The notes: generated by a model not told the origin, from the sequence alone. A stretch of DNA of 64,000 bases from JAPPHA01 sp963662705 (GCA_963662705.2 OY759767.1:2852001-2916000), one strand, 5' to 3'. Positions 8,020 to 16,852 are shown, counted from the first letter of the stretch. Made by a program: numbers and translations.

Positions 8020-9984
8020 CTAACGGATGCCAAGTGCCGACTTGCGCTCGGAAGACCAGCGAATGATCAGATGATCAACCATCAGTCCCATGAATGCAAC
8101 GCACAATCCGAGCACGAGACCCTTGCCAACGTCGGTTGACGACAAGGCGCGTTGCATTTCCTGGCCGAGGTCCTGCGTTCCGATAAAGGCCGCGATGATG
8201 ACCATGAACAGCGAAAACATCACCGTCTGGTTAACTCCGACCATGATTGTCGGAACCGCAATCGGCAACCGGACTTTTGCCAGCTTCTGGACCTCCGAGG
8301 CGCCCGACATGTCAGCGGCCTCGATGAGCTCCGGAGGAACCGAGCGAAGCCCCTCTATCGTGTAACGAGTCATGGGGATGGCGCCAAAGATGACGACGGC
8401 GCCGATTGCCGCCACGTCATTGACACCGAAGAGCATGACGACCGGTATTAGGTAAATGAAACTCGGAAAGGTCTGTGCCGTGTCGCAAACAAGCAGAACG
8501 GCATTTGAACGCCGTGATGACCGGGATGCCCAAATGCCCAGTGGCAAGCCGATAACGGCAGCCAGCATGACCGCAAAACTAACCATGTAGGTGGTGATCA
8601 TCGCCCTGTCCCACCAGCCGGACATCGCGATCAGGCCGAAGAACGCAACGCAAACCAGGGCGGACCGAAGGCCACCGATCAGGTACCCGATTCCTGACAG
8701 CAACAACAGGACTGACGAGAATGGCAGCCACAGGTAAGCGTCACGCATCGGGATCAGGACAAACCTGATCAGGGCGCCGCGCAACCATTGGGTGAAGGGA
8801 TCGATCATGACGATGATCCAGTCGACAGCGGCATCAAGCGGTTTGGAAATCGTGAATGCCTGGCTGCGTTTGACTTCATCGGCGATCGGCCAGATCGCGG
8901 CCGCACCCAGGGTGGCAGCCGCCAATCCTGCCCAGATCAACAGATTACGATGCTGAACGGCCCAACTCGTTCCCCTGTCGAAATGGACCGGCTGTTTCTG
9001 TGCCCATGCCTTTGTGCACCGATCAAGCCAGACCGCGATGAGGACGATCGTTATGCCGATCTCCACCGAACGGCCGACCTTGAGCGCCTGCAATAGCTGA
9101 AGGAGCTTCTGCCCGAGACCCGGCATCCCGATAAAGCTGGCCAATACGACCATCGCGAGACACTGCATGATGACCTGGTTGACACCGATCAGGATTTCCG
9201 TTCGAGCCGTCGGAATGCGCACGTAGCGCATCAGTTGCCACCTGCTTGCGCCGCACATGTGGCCATTCTCGACGATTTCCGGCGGGACTTTCTTGAGGCC
9301 GAGCAATGTCATCCGGATCATCGGGGGAGTCGCAAAGACAATCGTCACGACAGCACCCGACTTCGGACCGACACCAATGAAAACGACGACCGGTATCATG
9401 TACGCGAAATGGGGCAAGGATTGCGCGATGTTGAGGATCGGATTCAACATGCGTTCGACCCAGGGCCGGCGCCAGGCGGCTATTCCGAGCAGCAGGCCGA
9501 GGAAAACGGCAAACGGAGCAGCGACCACGATGACCGAGAGCGTTTCCATCGACCATTTCCACTGTCCCATCACGGCAATCCAGAGAAAGGTGCCACCGGA
9601 AAGAACAGCCAGTTTCCAGCCGTTGAGCACATACCCGACAATCGCCGCCGTGACAGCAATCGTCGTCCAGGGAATCGGGCCTATGCGCGGCCAGCGGTTT
9701 CTGCCGTACAAGAGGTTGGCAGTGACATCGAGCAGCCATTCAACCGCGGCGGCGAATGCCCGCGTCACGTAAATGAACCCAAGGTCGTCCTTGATGAAGT
9801 TGAACGAGGCGTTGATCCAGTCCGCGAATGGCAAGACCAGCCACTCGGGGGGGCGAACCAGGAACCCGGGAAGGTTTAACTTGAAGACAACCGCCAGAAT
9901 CGCCAGCAGGATGAGACCCTGACCGATCTGCGCCTGCGACAACCAACCACCAGTCCGACCCGACGGAATGGATGCGATGCTCAT
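8020..9984 (-). CDS. tmoV: TMAO/betaine-type ABC transporter permease with tandem permease domains
   Basis: A 654-residue inner-membrane permease holding two ProW/OpuAB-type cores in one chain. Each half has the cytoplasmic coupling region and the family signature: GLKKVPPEIVENGHMCGAS with VGVNQ-type IGVNQVIMQCLAMVVLA near residues 220-280, and GLRSVPPELIEAADMSGAS with VGVNQTVMFSLFMVIIA near 545-610. Normal family members are about 280-300 residues with one core, so this is a fused duplication that can form the channel alone. It overlaps tmoW by an ATGA junction, implying translational coupling. Substrate assignment (TMAO) comes from its place between tmoW/tmoX and tdm; glycine betaine or choline is possible. 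Confidence 0.85.
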   Translation of the reverse strand: MSIASIPSGRTGGWLSQAQIGQGLILLAILAVVFKLNLPGFLVRPPEWLVLPFADWINASFNFIKDDLGFIYVTRAFAAAVEWLLDVTANLLYGRNRWPRIGPIPWTTIAVTAAIVGYVLNGWKLAVLSGGTFLWIAVMGQWKWSMETLSVIVVAAPFAVFLGLLLGIAAWRRPWVERMLNPILNIAQSLPHFAYMIPVVVFIGVGPKSGAVVTIVFATPPMIRMTLLGLKKVPPEIVENGHMCGASRWQLMRYVRIPTARTEILIGVNQVIMQCLAMVVLASFIGMPGLGQKLLQLLQALKVGRSVEIGITIVLIAVWLDRCTKAWAQKQPVHFDRGTSWAVQHRNLLIWAGLAAATLGAAAIWPIADEVKRSQAFTISKPLDAAVDWIIVMIDPFTQWLRGALIRFVLIPMRDAYLWLPFSSVLLLLSGIGYLIGGLRSALVCVAFFGLIAMSGWWDRAMITTYMVSFAVMLAAVIGLPLGIWASRSSRRSNAVLLVCDTAQTFPSFIYLIPVVMLFGVNDVAAIGAVVIFGAIPMTRYTIEGLRSVPPELIEAADMSGASEVQKLAKVRLPIAVPTIMVGVNQTVMFSLFMVIIAAFIGTQDLGQEMQRALSSTDVGKGLVLGLCVAFMGLMVDHLIIRWSSERKSALGIR

Positions 9985-11015
9985 GACCGCTCCCCGAACA
10001 GAATGTCGAGTGCATCCGTCCGCTTCAGAACGCCCGTGATTCTGCCTTCCGAATCGGCCACCGGAATTTCGTCTCGCTGGTCGTTGACCAGCTGTCGGGC
10101 GAGTTCGAGAATCGTCAACTTGCCGGAGATCGGCCTTCCTCGAGGAATTGCTGCCGCGTCGACAGGCCGGGCAAGTCCCGCCGCATGAACCACACGCGAC
10201 TTTTCGATGTCTTCTGTGAACTTGCGTACGTAGTCGGTCGCGGGCTCAAGCACGATCTGATCGGGCGTGTCGGCCTGTTCAACCGCCCCGTCCCGCATGA
10301 TCGCGATCCGGTCGGCGAGCCGCAGCGCCTCGTCGAAATCATGCGTGATGAAAACGATGGTCTTGCCAAGCAATTCCTGGAGGCGGAGGAACTCGTCCTG
10401 CATTTCCTTCCTGATCAGGGGATCCAATGCCGAGAACGGCTCATCGAGAAACCAGATATCCGGTTCGATCGCGAGGCTTCTGGCGATTCCGACCCGCTGC
10501 TGCTGACCTCCCGAGAGCTCGCGGGGAAAGTACTCTTCCCTGCCGTCGAGGCCGACGAGCCGGATCATCTCCAGTGCCCGTTCGCGCCGTTCAATCCGGT
10601 CCTGCCCCCTCATTTCCAACGGGAACGCCACGTTCTCGAGAACGGTTCGATGAGGCAACAGGGCGAAGTTCTGGAAAACCATCCCCATCTTCGAACGCCT
10701 GAGGTCGATCAGGGCCCTTTCGGTCAGGGAACCGATGTCCTGTCCCTCCACTTCGACGTTTCCGCCCGTCACGTCGATCAGGCGGCACATGCAGCGAACA
10801 AGCGTGGACTTTCCGGACCCGGACAGGCCCATGATCACCAGCATTTCGCCCTTGTCGATACTGAGAGACACGTCGCGAACGGCAGCGATATATCCGTCCG
10901 CCCTGATTCTTTCGTAGTCCGGGGCGCCTGTCATCGACGCAAAATAGCGATCGGGCCGATCTCCAAACAGTTTCCAAATGCCCTGACATCGAATGACAGG
11001 TTCAGATTCAGGCAT
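9981..11015 (-). CDS. tmoW: TMAO/betaine-type ABC transporter ATP-binding protein
   Basis: A 344-residue ATPase of the ProV/OpuAA type powering the permease. Walker A is GLSGSGKST, the signature is LSGGQQQRVGIARSL, Walker B is WFLDEPFSALD, and the switch His is in VFITHDFDEA. An insertion before Walker A (FGDRPDRYFASMT region) and a C-terminal CBS-like segment (ending TGVLKRTDALDILFGE) fit the betaine class. The frame is open to 11054, but ATG 11015 has a strong ribosome site (GGGGAGGGCA) and is preferred. It lies 78 bp after tmoX, with a hairpin in that gap, and overlaps tmoV by 4 bp. Confidence 0.87.
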   Translation of the reverse strand: MPESEPVIRCQGIWKLFGDRPDRYFASMTGAPDYERIRADGYIAAVRDVSLSIDKGEMLVIMGLSGSGKSTLVRCMCRLIDVTGGNVEVEGQDIGSLTERALIDLRRSKMGMVFQNFALLPHRTVLENVAFPLEMRGQDRIERRERALEMIRLVGLDGREEYFPRELSGGQQQRVGIARSLAIEPDIWFLDEPFSALDPLIRKEMQDEFLRLQELLGKTIVFITHDFDEALRLADRIAIMRDGAVEQADTPDQIVLEPATDYVRKFTEDIEKSRVVHAAGLARPVDAAAIPRGRPISGKLTILELARQLVNDQRDEIPVADSEGRITGVLKRTDALDILFGERS

Positions 11016-11037
11016 TGCCCTCCCCGTTAAAGTCAGG

Positions 11038-11069
11038 GGCCGCGCCCGGTTCATGAACCGGACGCGGCC
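11038..11069 (-). other. Strong intercistronic hairpin between tmoX and tmoW
   Basis: GGCCGCG and CCGGTTCA pair with TGAACCGG and CGCGGCC, broken by one C/A mismatch: 15 pairs in 32 bases. No U-run follows on the minus strand. Such hairpins behind a binding-protein gene often protect its mRNA end or partly block readthrough, giving more binding protein than ATPase; that role is inferred. Confidence 0.6.
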
Positions 11070-11093
11070 ATCGCTAAAAGCAATTTCAGGATG

Positions 11094-12038
11094 TCACTGC
11101 AGCCAGGGCATCCAGACGTCCTTGTTGCTTTCGAGCCATACTGTCGCAGCATCTTCCGGCTCCATCTCGTCGACGTCAACCAGCTTTGCCATTTCGGCGA
11201 TCTGCGGGTTGGTGAACGACAACTTGGTCAGGACGCCGTAAGCCTTCGGCCACTTGTCCTTCATGCCGTCCCAGGCCGCCTTTTTCAGGTAGCCGTTGGC
11301 CGGATTGCCGCAATCGTAGGTCATGTTCGGGTTGGGGCCGAGAGACGCATCTTCTTTGCACCCTTCGAAGTACTCCGGAAACTCGACAAATTCGCCGGGC
11401 CAAACCGCCTCGGCGAAATTCGGGGTCCAGTTGAACACGACCACGGGCTTCATGGTCTTCTCGGCCGCGGCAATTTCGGCCCAGATGGCTGCGGCAGAAC
11501 CGGCGTTGACAACCGTGAAGTTCATTCCCAGCGCTTCGACGCGTTCGGCATCGTGCTTGAGCCAGTCAACCGGTCCGCCGAGAAAACGGCCCTTGTCACC
11601 GGTTTCAGGCGTCGCAAACAGCGCAGCGCATTCGTTCAACGCCTCCCAGTCGGGCAAGCCGGGGCAATGATCCTTGGTCCAGAGCGGATACCACCAGTCC
11701 TCGCGGGTCACCGCGTTATGGTCGCCGACATCGTGAAGACCTCCCTTGGCGAGGGCCTCGTTGAATGCCACGCCAAATGCGCCTTCCCAGACTTCGAGCT
11801 CGAGCGTCACGTCGCCGAGGCGAACCGATTCATACACGGCCTGCGAGTCGGTCGAAACAAACTCGACATTGTTGCCCATCGATTCGAACATCTGGCCAAC
11901 GACATGGCTCATGACGATCTGACTCGACCAGTTGTGAGTCGGAATGATTATGGGATCACTGCTGTCTGCAGCATTCGCCGCAAACGGTGCGGCCGCCAGG
12001 GCGGCCACGGCAATTGTACTTGAAATCACTTTCTTCAT
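11094..12038 (-). CDS. tmoX: TMAO-binding periplasmic protein (OpuAC-type)
   Basis: A 314-residue substrate-binding protein of the glycine betaine/OpuAC class, expected to capture TMAO in the periplasm. The first 23 or so residues are a signal peptide (MKKVISSTIAVAALAAAP...) with a likely cut after AFA/ANA motifs near residue 24. The mature protein is rich in Trp (THNWSSQ, EVWEG, TREDWWYPLWTKD, PVDWLK, NWTPNF), as needed for an aromatic cage around a quaternary or N-oxide head group. Paired Cys are present (HCPGLPDW, NECAALF, FEGCKED, YDCGNP). ATG 12038 follows GGAGGGACAA, a strong ribosome site. It is flanked by hairpins on both sides, which suggests separate tuning of its expression. Confidence 0.87.
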   Translation of the reverse strand: MKKVISSTIAVAALAAAPFAANAADSSDPIIIPTHNWSSQIVMSHVVGQMFESMGNNVEFVSTDSQAVYESVRLGDVTLELEVWEGAFGVAFNEALAKGGLHDVGDHNAVTREDWWYPLWTKDHCPGLPDWEALNECAALFATPETGDKGRFLGGPVDWLKHDAERVEALGMNFTVVNAGSAAAIWAEIAAAEKTMKPVVVFNWTPNFAEAVWPGEFVEFPEYFEGCKEDASLGPNPNMTYDCGNPANGYLKKAAWDGMKDKWPKAYGVLTKLSFTNPQIAEMAKLVDVDEMEPEDAATVWLESNKDVWMPWLQ

Positions 12039-12062
12039 TTGTCCCTCCGATTTTTTTTGGAA

Positions 12063-12141
12063 CGCCCGCAAATTGCATTGCGGGCGATTTCTGGCCGGGC
12101 GCCGCGGCTTTCCCGGGAGAGAAAACCACGGCGCCCGGGCC
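12063..12141 (-). other. Two stem-loops in the tmm-tmoX gap
   Basis: Hairpin A (12093-12141) pairs GGCCGGGCGCCG-C-GG with CC-A-CGGCGCCCGG. Hairpin B (12063-12086) pairs CGCCCGCAA with TTGCGGGCG around a 6-base loop. On the transcript B is followed by an A-run rather than a U-run, so neither is a standard terminator. They may mark an mRNA processing or stabilisation site directly ahead of tmoX. Confidence 0.6.
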
Positions 12142-12143
12142 GG

Positions 12144-13487
12144 TTAGTCAGCCTGAAGATAACTCTCCATGCTGTCGTCCATCGCATCAACCCACTTGGT
12201 GTGATGCGGTGGCGCCATTGTTCCGGTCATGGGTGACACGTACCCATTGTCTCGAAACGCCATGATGTTTTCTTTTTTGTGCTTTTTCCACTGATAGAAG
12301 GCTTCGTTGGCTGCATCGATATCAAAGCTGGGATAGTCGGTGTCCGCGATCAGCTCCCTGACATAGTCCCCCTGGTAGGCGATGCACTGATAATCATCTT
12401 CGAGCGCGTCCTCGGCGGCCTCCCGATCCTTCGGGTCCTGCTCCATGACGTCGCGGGACGGCAGCTCGATCCTGCCCATGATGACATCCCGAACGTACCA
12501 CGCCTGGGCATCGAACATGTTGAACGTGTACCACTGGTCCTGCATCCCGAGATAGAAGAGCCTGGGATTCCGGTTCCAGACAACTCCCTTGTACAGGTCG
12601 GCAGTCGCGAGGCGGTTTGCCGATCTCAGGCGCAGGTCGTCGGGCAGGAACGGAAAGTGAATCTTGTACCCCGTACACAGGATGATCGCGTCGACGTCCT
12701 TGCTGGTCCCGTCGATAAACCACGCTGTGTTTCCACGGACGCGTTCCAGCTTCGGGACTTCCTGCCAGTTGTCCGGCCAATCGAAACCCATCGGAGCGGT
12801 CCGATGCGCCACGGTGACCGACTTGCATCCGTACTTCCAGCATTGCGAGCCGATGTCTTCGGCCGAATAGCTGGTGCCAAGAATCAATATGTCCAATCCG
12901 ATGAACTCGCGCGCGTCCCTGAAGTCATGCGCGTGCAGAATTCGCCCGTCAAAGGAGTCAAAACCGTCGTAGTACGGCACGTTCGGGGTCGAGAAATGAC
13001 CGGTCGCAACAACGACGTAGTCGAAGATTTCTTCCGATTCCCGGTCCTCGGCCGAATCTCTCGCGACCACGGCAAACTTGCCCGTATCTTCATTGTACCG
13101 AACGTCGCGAACCAGGCTGTTGAACCGGATCTTGTCCCGGATGCCGGCTTTCCTGATCCGCCCTTCAATATAATCGTAAAGAACGGCCCGCGGAGGATAG
13201 GACGCGATCGGCTTCCCGAAATGCTCGTCAAACGTGTAGTCGGCGAACTCGAGTCCTTCCTTGGGACCATTGGACCAAAGGTACCGGTACATTGAGGCAT
13301 GACAGGGGTCCCCTGCCTCGTCGGTTCCCGTGCGCCAGGTGTAGCGCCACAACCCGCCCCAGTCTTCCTGCTTTTCGTAACATACGACTTCCGGGACTCC
13401 CGCTCCCTTTGCCTCGGCAGATTGGAACGCCCTGAGTTGCGCCAACCCGGACGGTCCTGCGCCGATAATCGCAACACGCGTGGTCAT
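12144..13487 (-). CDS. tmm: Trimethylamine monooxygenase (flavin-containing monooxygenase)
   Basis: A 447-residue class B flavoprotein that oxidises trimethylamine to TMAO with NADPH and O2 in the cytoplasm. The FAD site GAGPSG lies at residues 9-14, the second dinucleotide site is LGTSYSAEDIG near residue 200, and the FMO-type stretch GHFSTPNVPYYDGFD lies between them. YMYRYLWSNGPKE-like residues (MYRYLWSNGPKEGLEF) and the C-terminal FNMFDAQAWYVRD match bacterial Tmm rather than steroid or Baeyer-Villiger enzymes. The frame is open upstream, but ATG 13487 overlaps the previous stop as ATGA and begins directly with the FAD strand MTTRVAIIG. Its product feeds tdm two steps away in the same operon. 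Confidence 0.9.
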   Translation of the reverse strand: MTTRVAIIGAGPSGLAQLRAFQSAEAKGAGVPEVVCYEKQEDWGGLWRYTWRTGTDEAGDPCHASMYRYLWSNGPKEGLEFADYTFDEHFGKPIASYPPRAVLYDYIEGRIRKAGIRDKIRFNSLVRDVRYNEDTGKFAVVARDSAEDRESEEIFDYVVVATGHFSTPNVPYYDGFDSFDGRILHAHDFRDAREFIGLDILILGTSYSAEDIGSQCWKYGCKSVTVAHRTAPMGFDWPDNWQEVPKLERVRGNTAWFIDGTSKDVDAIILCTGYKIHFPFLPDDLRLRSANRLATADLYKGVVWNRNPRLFYLGMQDQWYTFNMFDAQAWYVRDVIMGRIELPSRDVMEQDPKDREAAEDALEDDYQCIAYQGDYVRELIADTDYPSFDIDAANEAFYQWKKHKKENIMAFRDNGYVSPMTGTMAPPHHTKWVDAMDDSMESYLQAD

Positions 13488-14143
13488 ATTCCTGTCCTTT
13501 CTTCGTTCATCACCAGGCCAGCCTGCCGGTCGGCCGTCGCCCGGACCCAAGCCGGTTCGGGGGCCGCTTTCGAGTGTTCCCAGTCCGGCAAAAATCCCAA
13601 GACAACGGTATCGGGATGCAATTCGGAATTGAACAGCTTGTTGTGCCAGTATGCCGCCTCGCGAAACGGATCGTGGGCTCCATGCAACCTGACCGAACAG
13701 GCAAGATCAAACCCCTGGGAATAGGCATCGAACACGAGCCTGCATCGCCCCGTCCCAGAGATCGCCTCCACAAACGCGGCGCCCGGCGCGAATGTCGCGG
13801 CGAGTTCATCGGAAAATTCTTCGGCTCTCTGGTAATGGGAAGCCGACAGAAACCGGACAGCCGCTTCGCGGCGTTCAGCCGGATCATGGGTTCGGCTCAC
13901 CATGTGCCGAATTTCAGGCGTCACGCTGAATGCCGGCCGCTTCAACATGATCGTGGTTATGCGTCCCGGCGCACTACCGTCGGGCAAGACGACGACCGGC
14001 CTGATCGCGGCGTCCGGGCGGCCGCCCGCCGTTCGCATGGCCATCTGCCGCACGCGGCACTGCCACTTCAGGAACGCGTTCCTGCGCCGCAAGAACATCT
14101 CCTGCCCCGTGTTCGCCACGTCAAGTGCCCAGGTTTCGTTCAT
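13484..14143 (-). CDS. Unknown 219-aa protein in the TMA operon
   Basis: I do not recognise a family. The protein is soluble with no signal peptide or membrane span. It starts MNETWALDVANTGQEMFLRR, has an Arg-rich N-terminal region, and a more structured C-terminal half with CRLVFDAYSQGFDLAC, RLHGAHDPFREAAYWHNK and VVLGFLPDWE, rich in His, Asp and aromatic residues that could bind a cofactor or metal. It is locked into the operon: its ATG overlaps the nitrilase stop (ATGA) and its stop overlaps the tmm start (ATGA). GAAGGCGGC is the ribosome site. The coupling suggests a job in TMA oxidation or demethylation, perhaps an assembly or electron-transfer helper; that is inference only. Confidence 0.8.
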   Translation of the reverse strand: MNETWALDVANTGQEMFLRRRNAFLKWQCRVRQMAMRTAGGRPDAAIRPVVVLPDGSAPGRITTIMLKRPAFSVTPEIRHMVSRTHDPAERREAAVRFLSASHYQRAEEFSDELAATFAPGAAFVEAISGTGRCRLVFDAYSQGFDLACSVRLHGAHDPFREAAYWHNKLFNSELHPDTVVLGFLPDWEHSKAAPEPAWVRATADRQAGLVMNEERTGI

Positions 14144-14988
14144 GCCGCCTTCTTTCCTTCTTCCCATCGCCGCGTGTACTGACGGTCATGATCCAGGCTG
14201 GGGATGCGGCGGCGAACGTCCGCAACCTGTTCGAGGTCCATCACGGCGCTGACGACGCCCGGACCAGTTCCGCCGTCCGCAAGAACCTCGCCCCACGGAT
14301 CGACGACCAGCGAATGCCCGAAGCACGCCCCGCCGCCCGGCACACTCCCGGTCGCGCAAGGTGAAACCACGAAGCACGTATTCTCGATTGCCCGTGCCCT
14401 GTTGAGCACAATCCAGTGAGCTTCGCCTGTTTTCCTGGTGAAGGCGGCGGGAATCGTGATGATCGCGGCGCCCGCCTTCGCCATGTCCCGATAAAGACCC
14501 GGGAATCGCAAATCGTAACAGATCGTGTGTCCGACCATTCCCCACGGGGTGCCGGTCATGACGGCCTCGGTTCCCGGCGAAACAGTATCGCTTTCGCGGT
14601 AGACTTCCGTCTCCGACAACTGGATATCGAACATGTGGATCTTGTCGTAGCGGCTCACGATCGAACCGTTTTCGTCAAGGACGAATCCCCGGTTCACGAT
14701 GCGGCCATGTGCTGCAGTGACCGCGAGCGATCCGATCAGCATCCAGACGCGTCTCTCGGACGCAAATGCGCGAAGGCCCGCAAGAACGGGATGCGACTGT
14801 TCGGTCGACGACGGTGGCACGATCCGGGCGCCTCGGGACTTCAATCCACCACAGTACTCCGGCAAGGCCAGGAATTGGGCTCCCCGGTCCACGGCCTGTT
14901 CGGCGAGGCCCAGCGCCTCAGACAGGGCGGACTCGAAATCCGGCCTCGGGCTCGTCTGGAGACAGGCGATGTTCAGCTTGCGGGACAT
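14140..14988 (-). CDS. Nitrilase-superfamily carbon-nitrogen hydrolase
   Basis: A 282-residue CN-hydrolase with a complete catalytic triad: Glu44 (LPEYCGG), Lys116 (YDKIHMFD) and Cys157 (ICYDLRFP). The DLRFPxLYR context and length resemble the Nit1/omega-amidase branch, which hydrolyses small amides such as 2-oxoglutaramate. ATG 14988 fits the family N-terminus (MSRKLNIACLQTSP); the open frame extends to 15045. It sits between two unknown genes inside the methylamine operon. A substrate related to gamma-glutamylmethylamide, or to a keto-amide formed from it, would make sense but is inferred. A repair amidase role as in NIT1 is an alternative. Confidence 0.85.
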   Translation of the reverse strand: MSRKLNIACLQTSPRPDFESALSEALGLAEQAVDRGAQFLALPEYCGGLKSRGARIVPPSSTEQSHPVLAGLRAFASERRVWMLIGSLAVTAAHGRIVNRGFVLDENGSIVSRYDKIHMFDIQLSETEVYRESDTVSPGTEAVMTGTPWGMVGHTICYDLRFPGLYRDMAKAGAAIITIPAAFTRKTGEAHWIVLNRARAIENTCFVVSPCATGSVPGGGACFGHSLVVDPWGEVLADGGTGPGVVSAVMDLEQVADVRRRIPSLDHDRQYTRRWEEGKKAA

Positions 14989-15013
14989 GGCTTGGACCGG
15001 TTTGCTCAGGTGA

Positions 15014-15427
15014 TCAGAACTTGGTGTACGCCTTTCGCAGCGCAACCAGCGGATGACGATCCGACATTTGAAACTTGATGAGCAGTTCTCTCGCGATCAT
15101 GTCGCGGTCCTGCTGGTTGTCGGGCAGATCGATGCTTGCGGGCACCCGTACCCAGCCATTGACGTTTCTGTCGAACACGGCCGCCTGGCCGTCCTCGTAA
15201 CCCATGTGGATGTCCTCAAGCCAGTTCAGGTCGTCCCAACCCATGATCTCCATGTAGCGTTCCAGGAACGGCGTGATGCGGCTGTAGTCCGGAACCAGGT
15301 TCACGTCGTAGCGATAGCCGATGTGCTGGCCGATTTCCTGTTCCCGTTCCGAGTCCAGTCCTGCCGCATCGTCGATGAACTGATCGACATCCCTGATTTC
15401 GGAACCCCGGTACTGCGTGCCGGCCAT
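15014..15427 (-). CDS. Unknown 137-aa acidic protein next to mgsC
   Basis: Not a family I can name. It is a small, acidic, soluble protein beginning MAGTQYRGSEIRDVDQF, with an Asp/Tyr/Trp-rich centre (YMEIMGWDDLNWLEDIHMGYEDG) and a basic C-terminal end (HPLVALRKAYTKF). ATG 15427 follows GAGGAGAAACCGAA, a strong ribosome site, which rules out the longer reading to 15484. It lies 60 bp behind mgsC and 25 bp ahead of the nitrilase. Its place beside the three N-methylglutamate synthase subunits suggests an accessory subunit or a small enzyme of methylamine assimilation; this is inferred from context. Confidence 0.78.
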   Translation of the reverse strand: MAGTQYRGSEIRDVDQFIDDAAGLDSEREQEIGQHIGYRYDVNLVPDYSRITPFLERYMEIMGWDDLNWLEDIHMGYEDGQAAVFDRNVNGWVRVPASIDLPDNQQDRDMIARELLIKFQMSDRHPLVALRKAYTKF

Positions 15428-15487
15428 TTCGGTTTCTCCTCGTTTCAAACGCGAACGGTGCCGCGTATCCGCGTTTCGTCGCAATGC

Positions 15488-16852
15488 TCAGATATGATGG
15501 TAGTCGTCCACGCCAACCGTGTGATTGGTGCCGGCGAGAGGAACCGCAGCCATCGCCGAAGCTTCCATCGTGAGCGCCGCCAGGTCTTCGGGTTCGAGCG
15601 AATGGATGTTTGTCTTCCCGCAAGCCCGGGCAAACAACTGGGCCTCGATCGTCAACGTGTGCAGGAAGTTGTAGACACGCTCCGCGGCTTCATCCGGATC
15701 CAGCCGCTTTCTCAACTCCGGATCCTGCGTCGCGACACCGACGGGGCAACGCCCCGTATGGCAATGGTAGCAATACCCGGGATCCACACCCATCTCTTCC
15801 GGATAGTTGGCTTCCGGGATGTCCTTGTTGCAATTCAGCGCCATCATCACGGCGTGCCCGAGCGCAATCGCGTCGGCTCCGAGCGCGATGGCCTTGGCGA
15901 CATCGGCCCCGTTGCGGATTCCCCCGGCATAAATCAGCGAAATCTCCCCCCTCTTTCCGAGATCGTCGATCGCGCGGCGCGCCTGGCGAATTGCCGCCAT
16001 GCCCGGTACGCCCGTGTCCTCGGTCGCCAGGTGAGGACCGGCGCCGGTTCCACCTTCCATCCCGTCAATGTAAATGGAATCAGGATCGCATTTGACGGCC
16101 ATCCTGACGTCGTCATAGACCCGTGCGGCGCCGAGTTTCAGCTGGATCGGTATCATCCAGTCGGTCGCCTCCCGGATCTCCTGAATCTTGAGGGCAAGGT
16201 CATCCGGACCCAGCCAGTCGGGATGCCGAGCCGGCGAACGCTGATCGATTCCGGCCGGCAACGACCGCATTTCCGCGACCTGGTCGGTGACTTTCTGACC
16301 CATCAGGTGACCGCCAAGGCCGACCTTGCATCCCTGGCCGATGAAAAACTCGCAACCATCGGCGAGGACCAGATGGTGGGGATTGAAGCCGTAGCGTGAC
16401 TGTATGCACTGGTAGAGCCACTTCGAACTGTACCGGCGTTCGTCAGGAATCATGCCCCCTTCGCCCGAGCATGTCGCGGTTCCCGCCATGGTCGCACCCC
16501 GGGCGAGCGCGGTCTTTGCCTCGTAGGACAGCGCGCCGAAGCTCATACCCGTGACGTAAACCGGTATCTCGAGTTCGAGCGGTCTCTTGGCCCTCGGCCC
16601 GATGATCGTCCTGGTTTCGCATTTCTCCCGGTATCCCTCGATGACGAAACGCGTGAGGGTTCCGGGAAGAAACGTCAGGTCGTCCCAGTGCGGGATCCGC
16701 TTGAACAGCGAGAATCCCCGCATGCGGTAGCGGCCGAGCTCCGACTTGACGTGGATGTCGTCGATGACGTGCGGCGGGAAAATGAACGAGTCCCCGAGCC
16801 GGTACGGATCCCGCTCCAGCGGTTTCTTTACTGGCAACGCTCCGTCTGCCAT
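15488..16852 (-). CDS. mgsC: N-methylglutamate synthase FMN-binding subunit (GltB2-like)
   Basis: A 454-residue protein homologous to the FMN/synthase domain of glutamate synthase, here a separate subunit. It would carry out the reductive transfer of methylamine to make N-methylglutamate. Visible are SFGALSYEAKTALARG, CSGEGGM, the barrel segments QLKLGAARVYDD, DGMEGGTGAGP and YAGGIRNGADVAKAIALGADA, and the iron-sulphur-type cysteine cluster CNKDIPEANY...CYHCHTGRCPVGVATQ. The start has an ideal ribosome site (AAAGGAGACCGAG). It follows mgsB by 94 bp. Together with mgsA and mgsB it reconstitutes one GltB split in three, the arrangement seen in methylamine users rather than in ordinary ammonia assimilation. 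Confidence 0.87.
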   Translation of the reverse strand: MADGALPVKKPLERDPYRLGDSFIFPPHVIDDIHVKSELGRYRMRGFSLFKRIPHWDDLTFLPGTLTRFVIEGYREKCETRTIIGPRAKRPLELEIPVYVTGMSFGALSYEAKTALARGATMAGTATCSGEGGMIPDERRYSSKWLYQCIQSRYGFNPHHLVLADGCEFFIGQGCKVGLGGHLMGQKVTDQVAEMRSLPAGIDQRSPARHPDWLGPDDLALKIQEIREATDWMIPIQLKLGAARVYDDVRMAVKCDPDSIYIDGMEGGTGAGPHLATEDTGVPGMAAIRQARRAIDDLGKRGEISLIYAGGIRNGADVAKAIALGADAIALGHAVMMALNCNKDIPEANYPEEMGVDPGYCYHCHTGRCPVGVATQDPELRKRLDPDEAAERVYNFLHTLTIEAQLFARACGKTNIHSLEPEDLAALTMEASAMAAVPLAGTNHTVGVDDYHHI

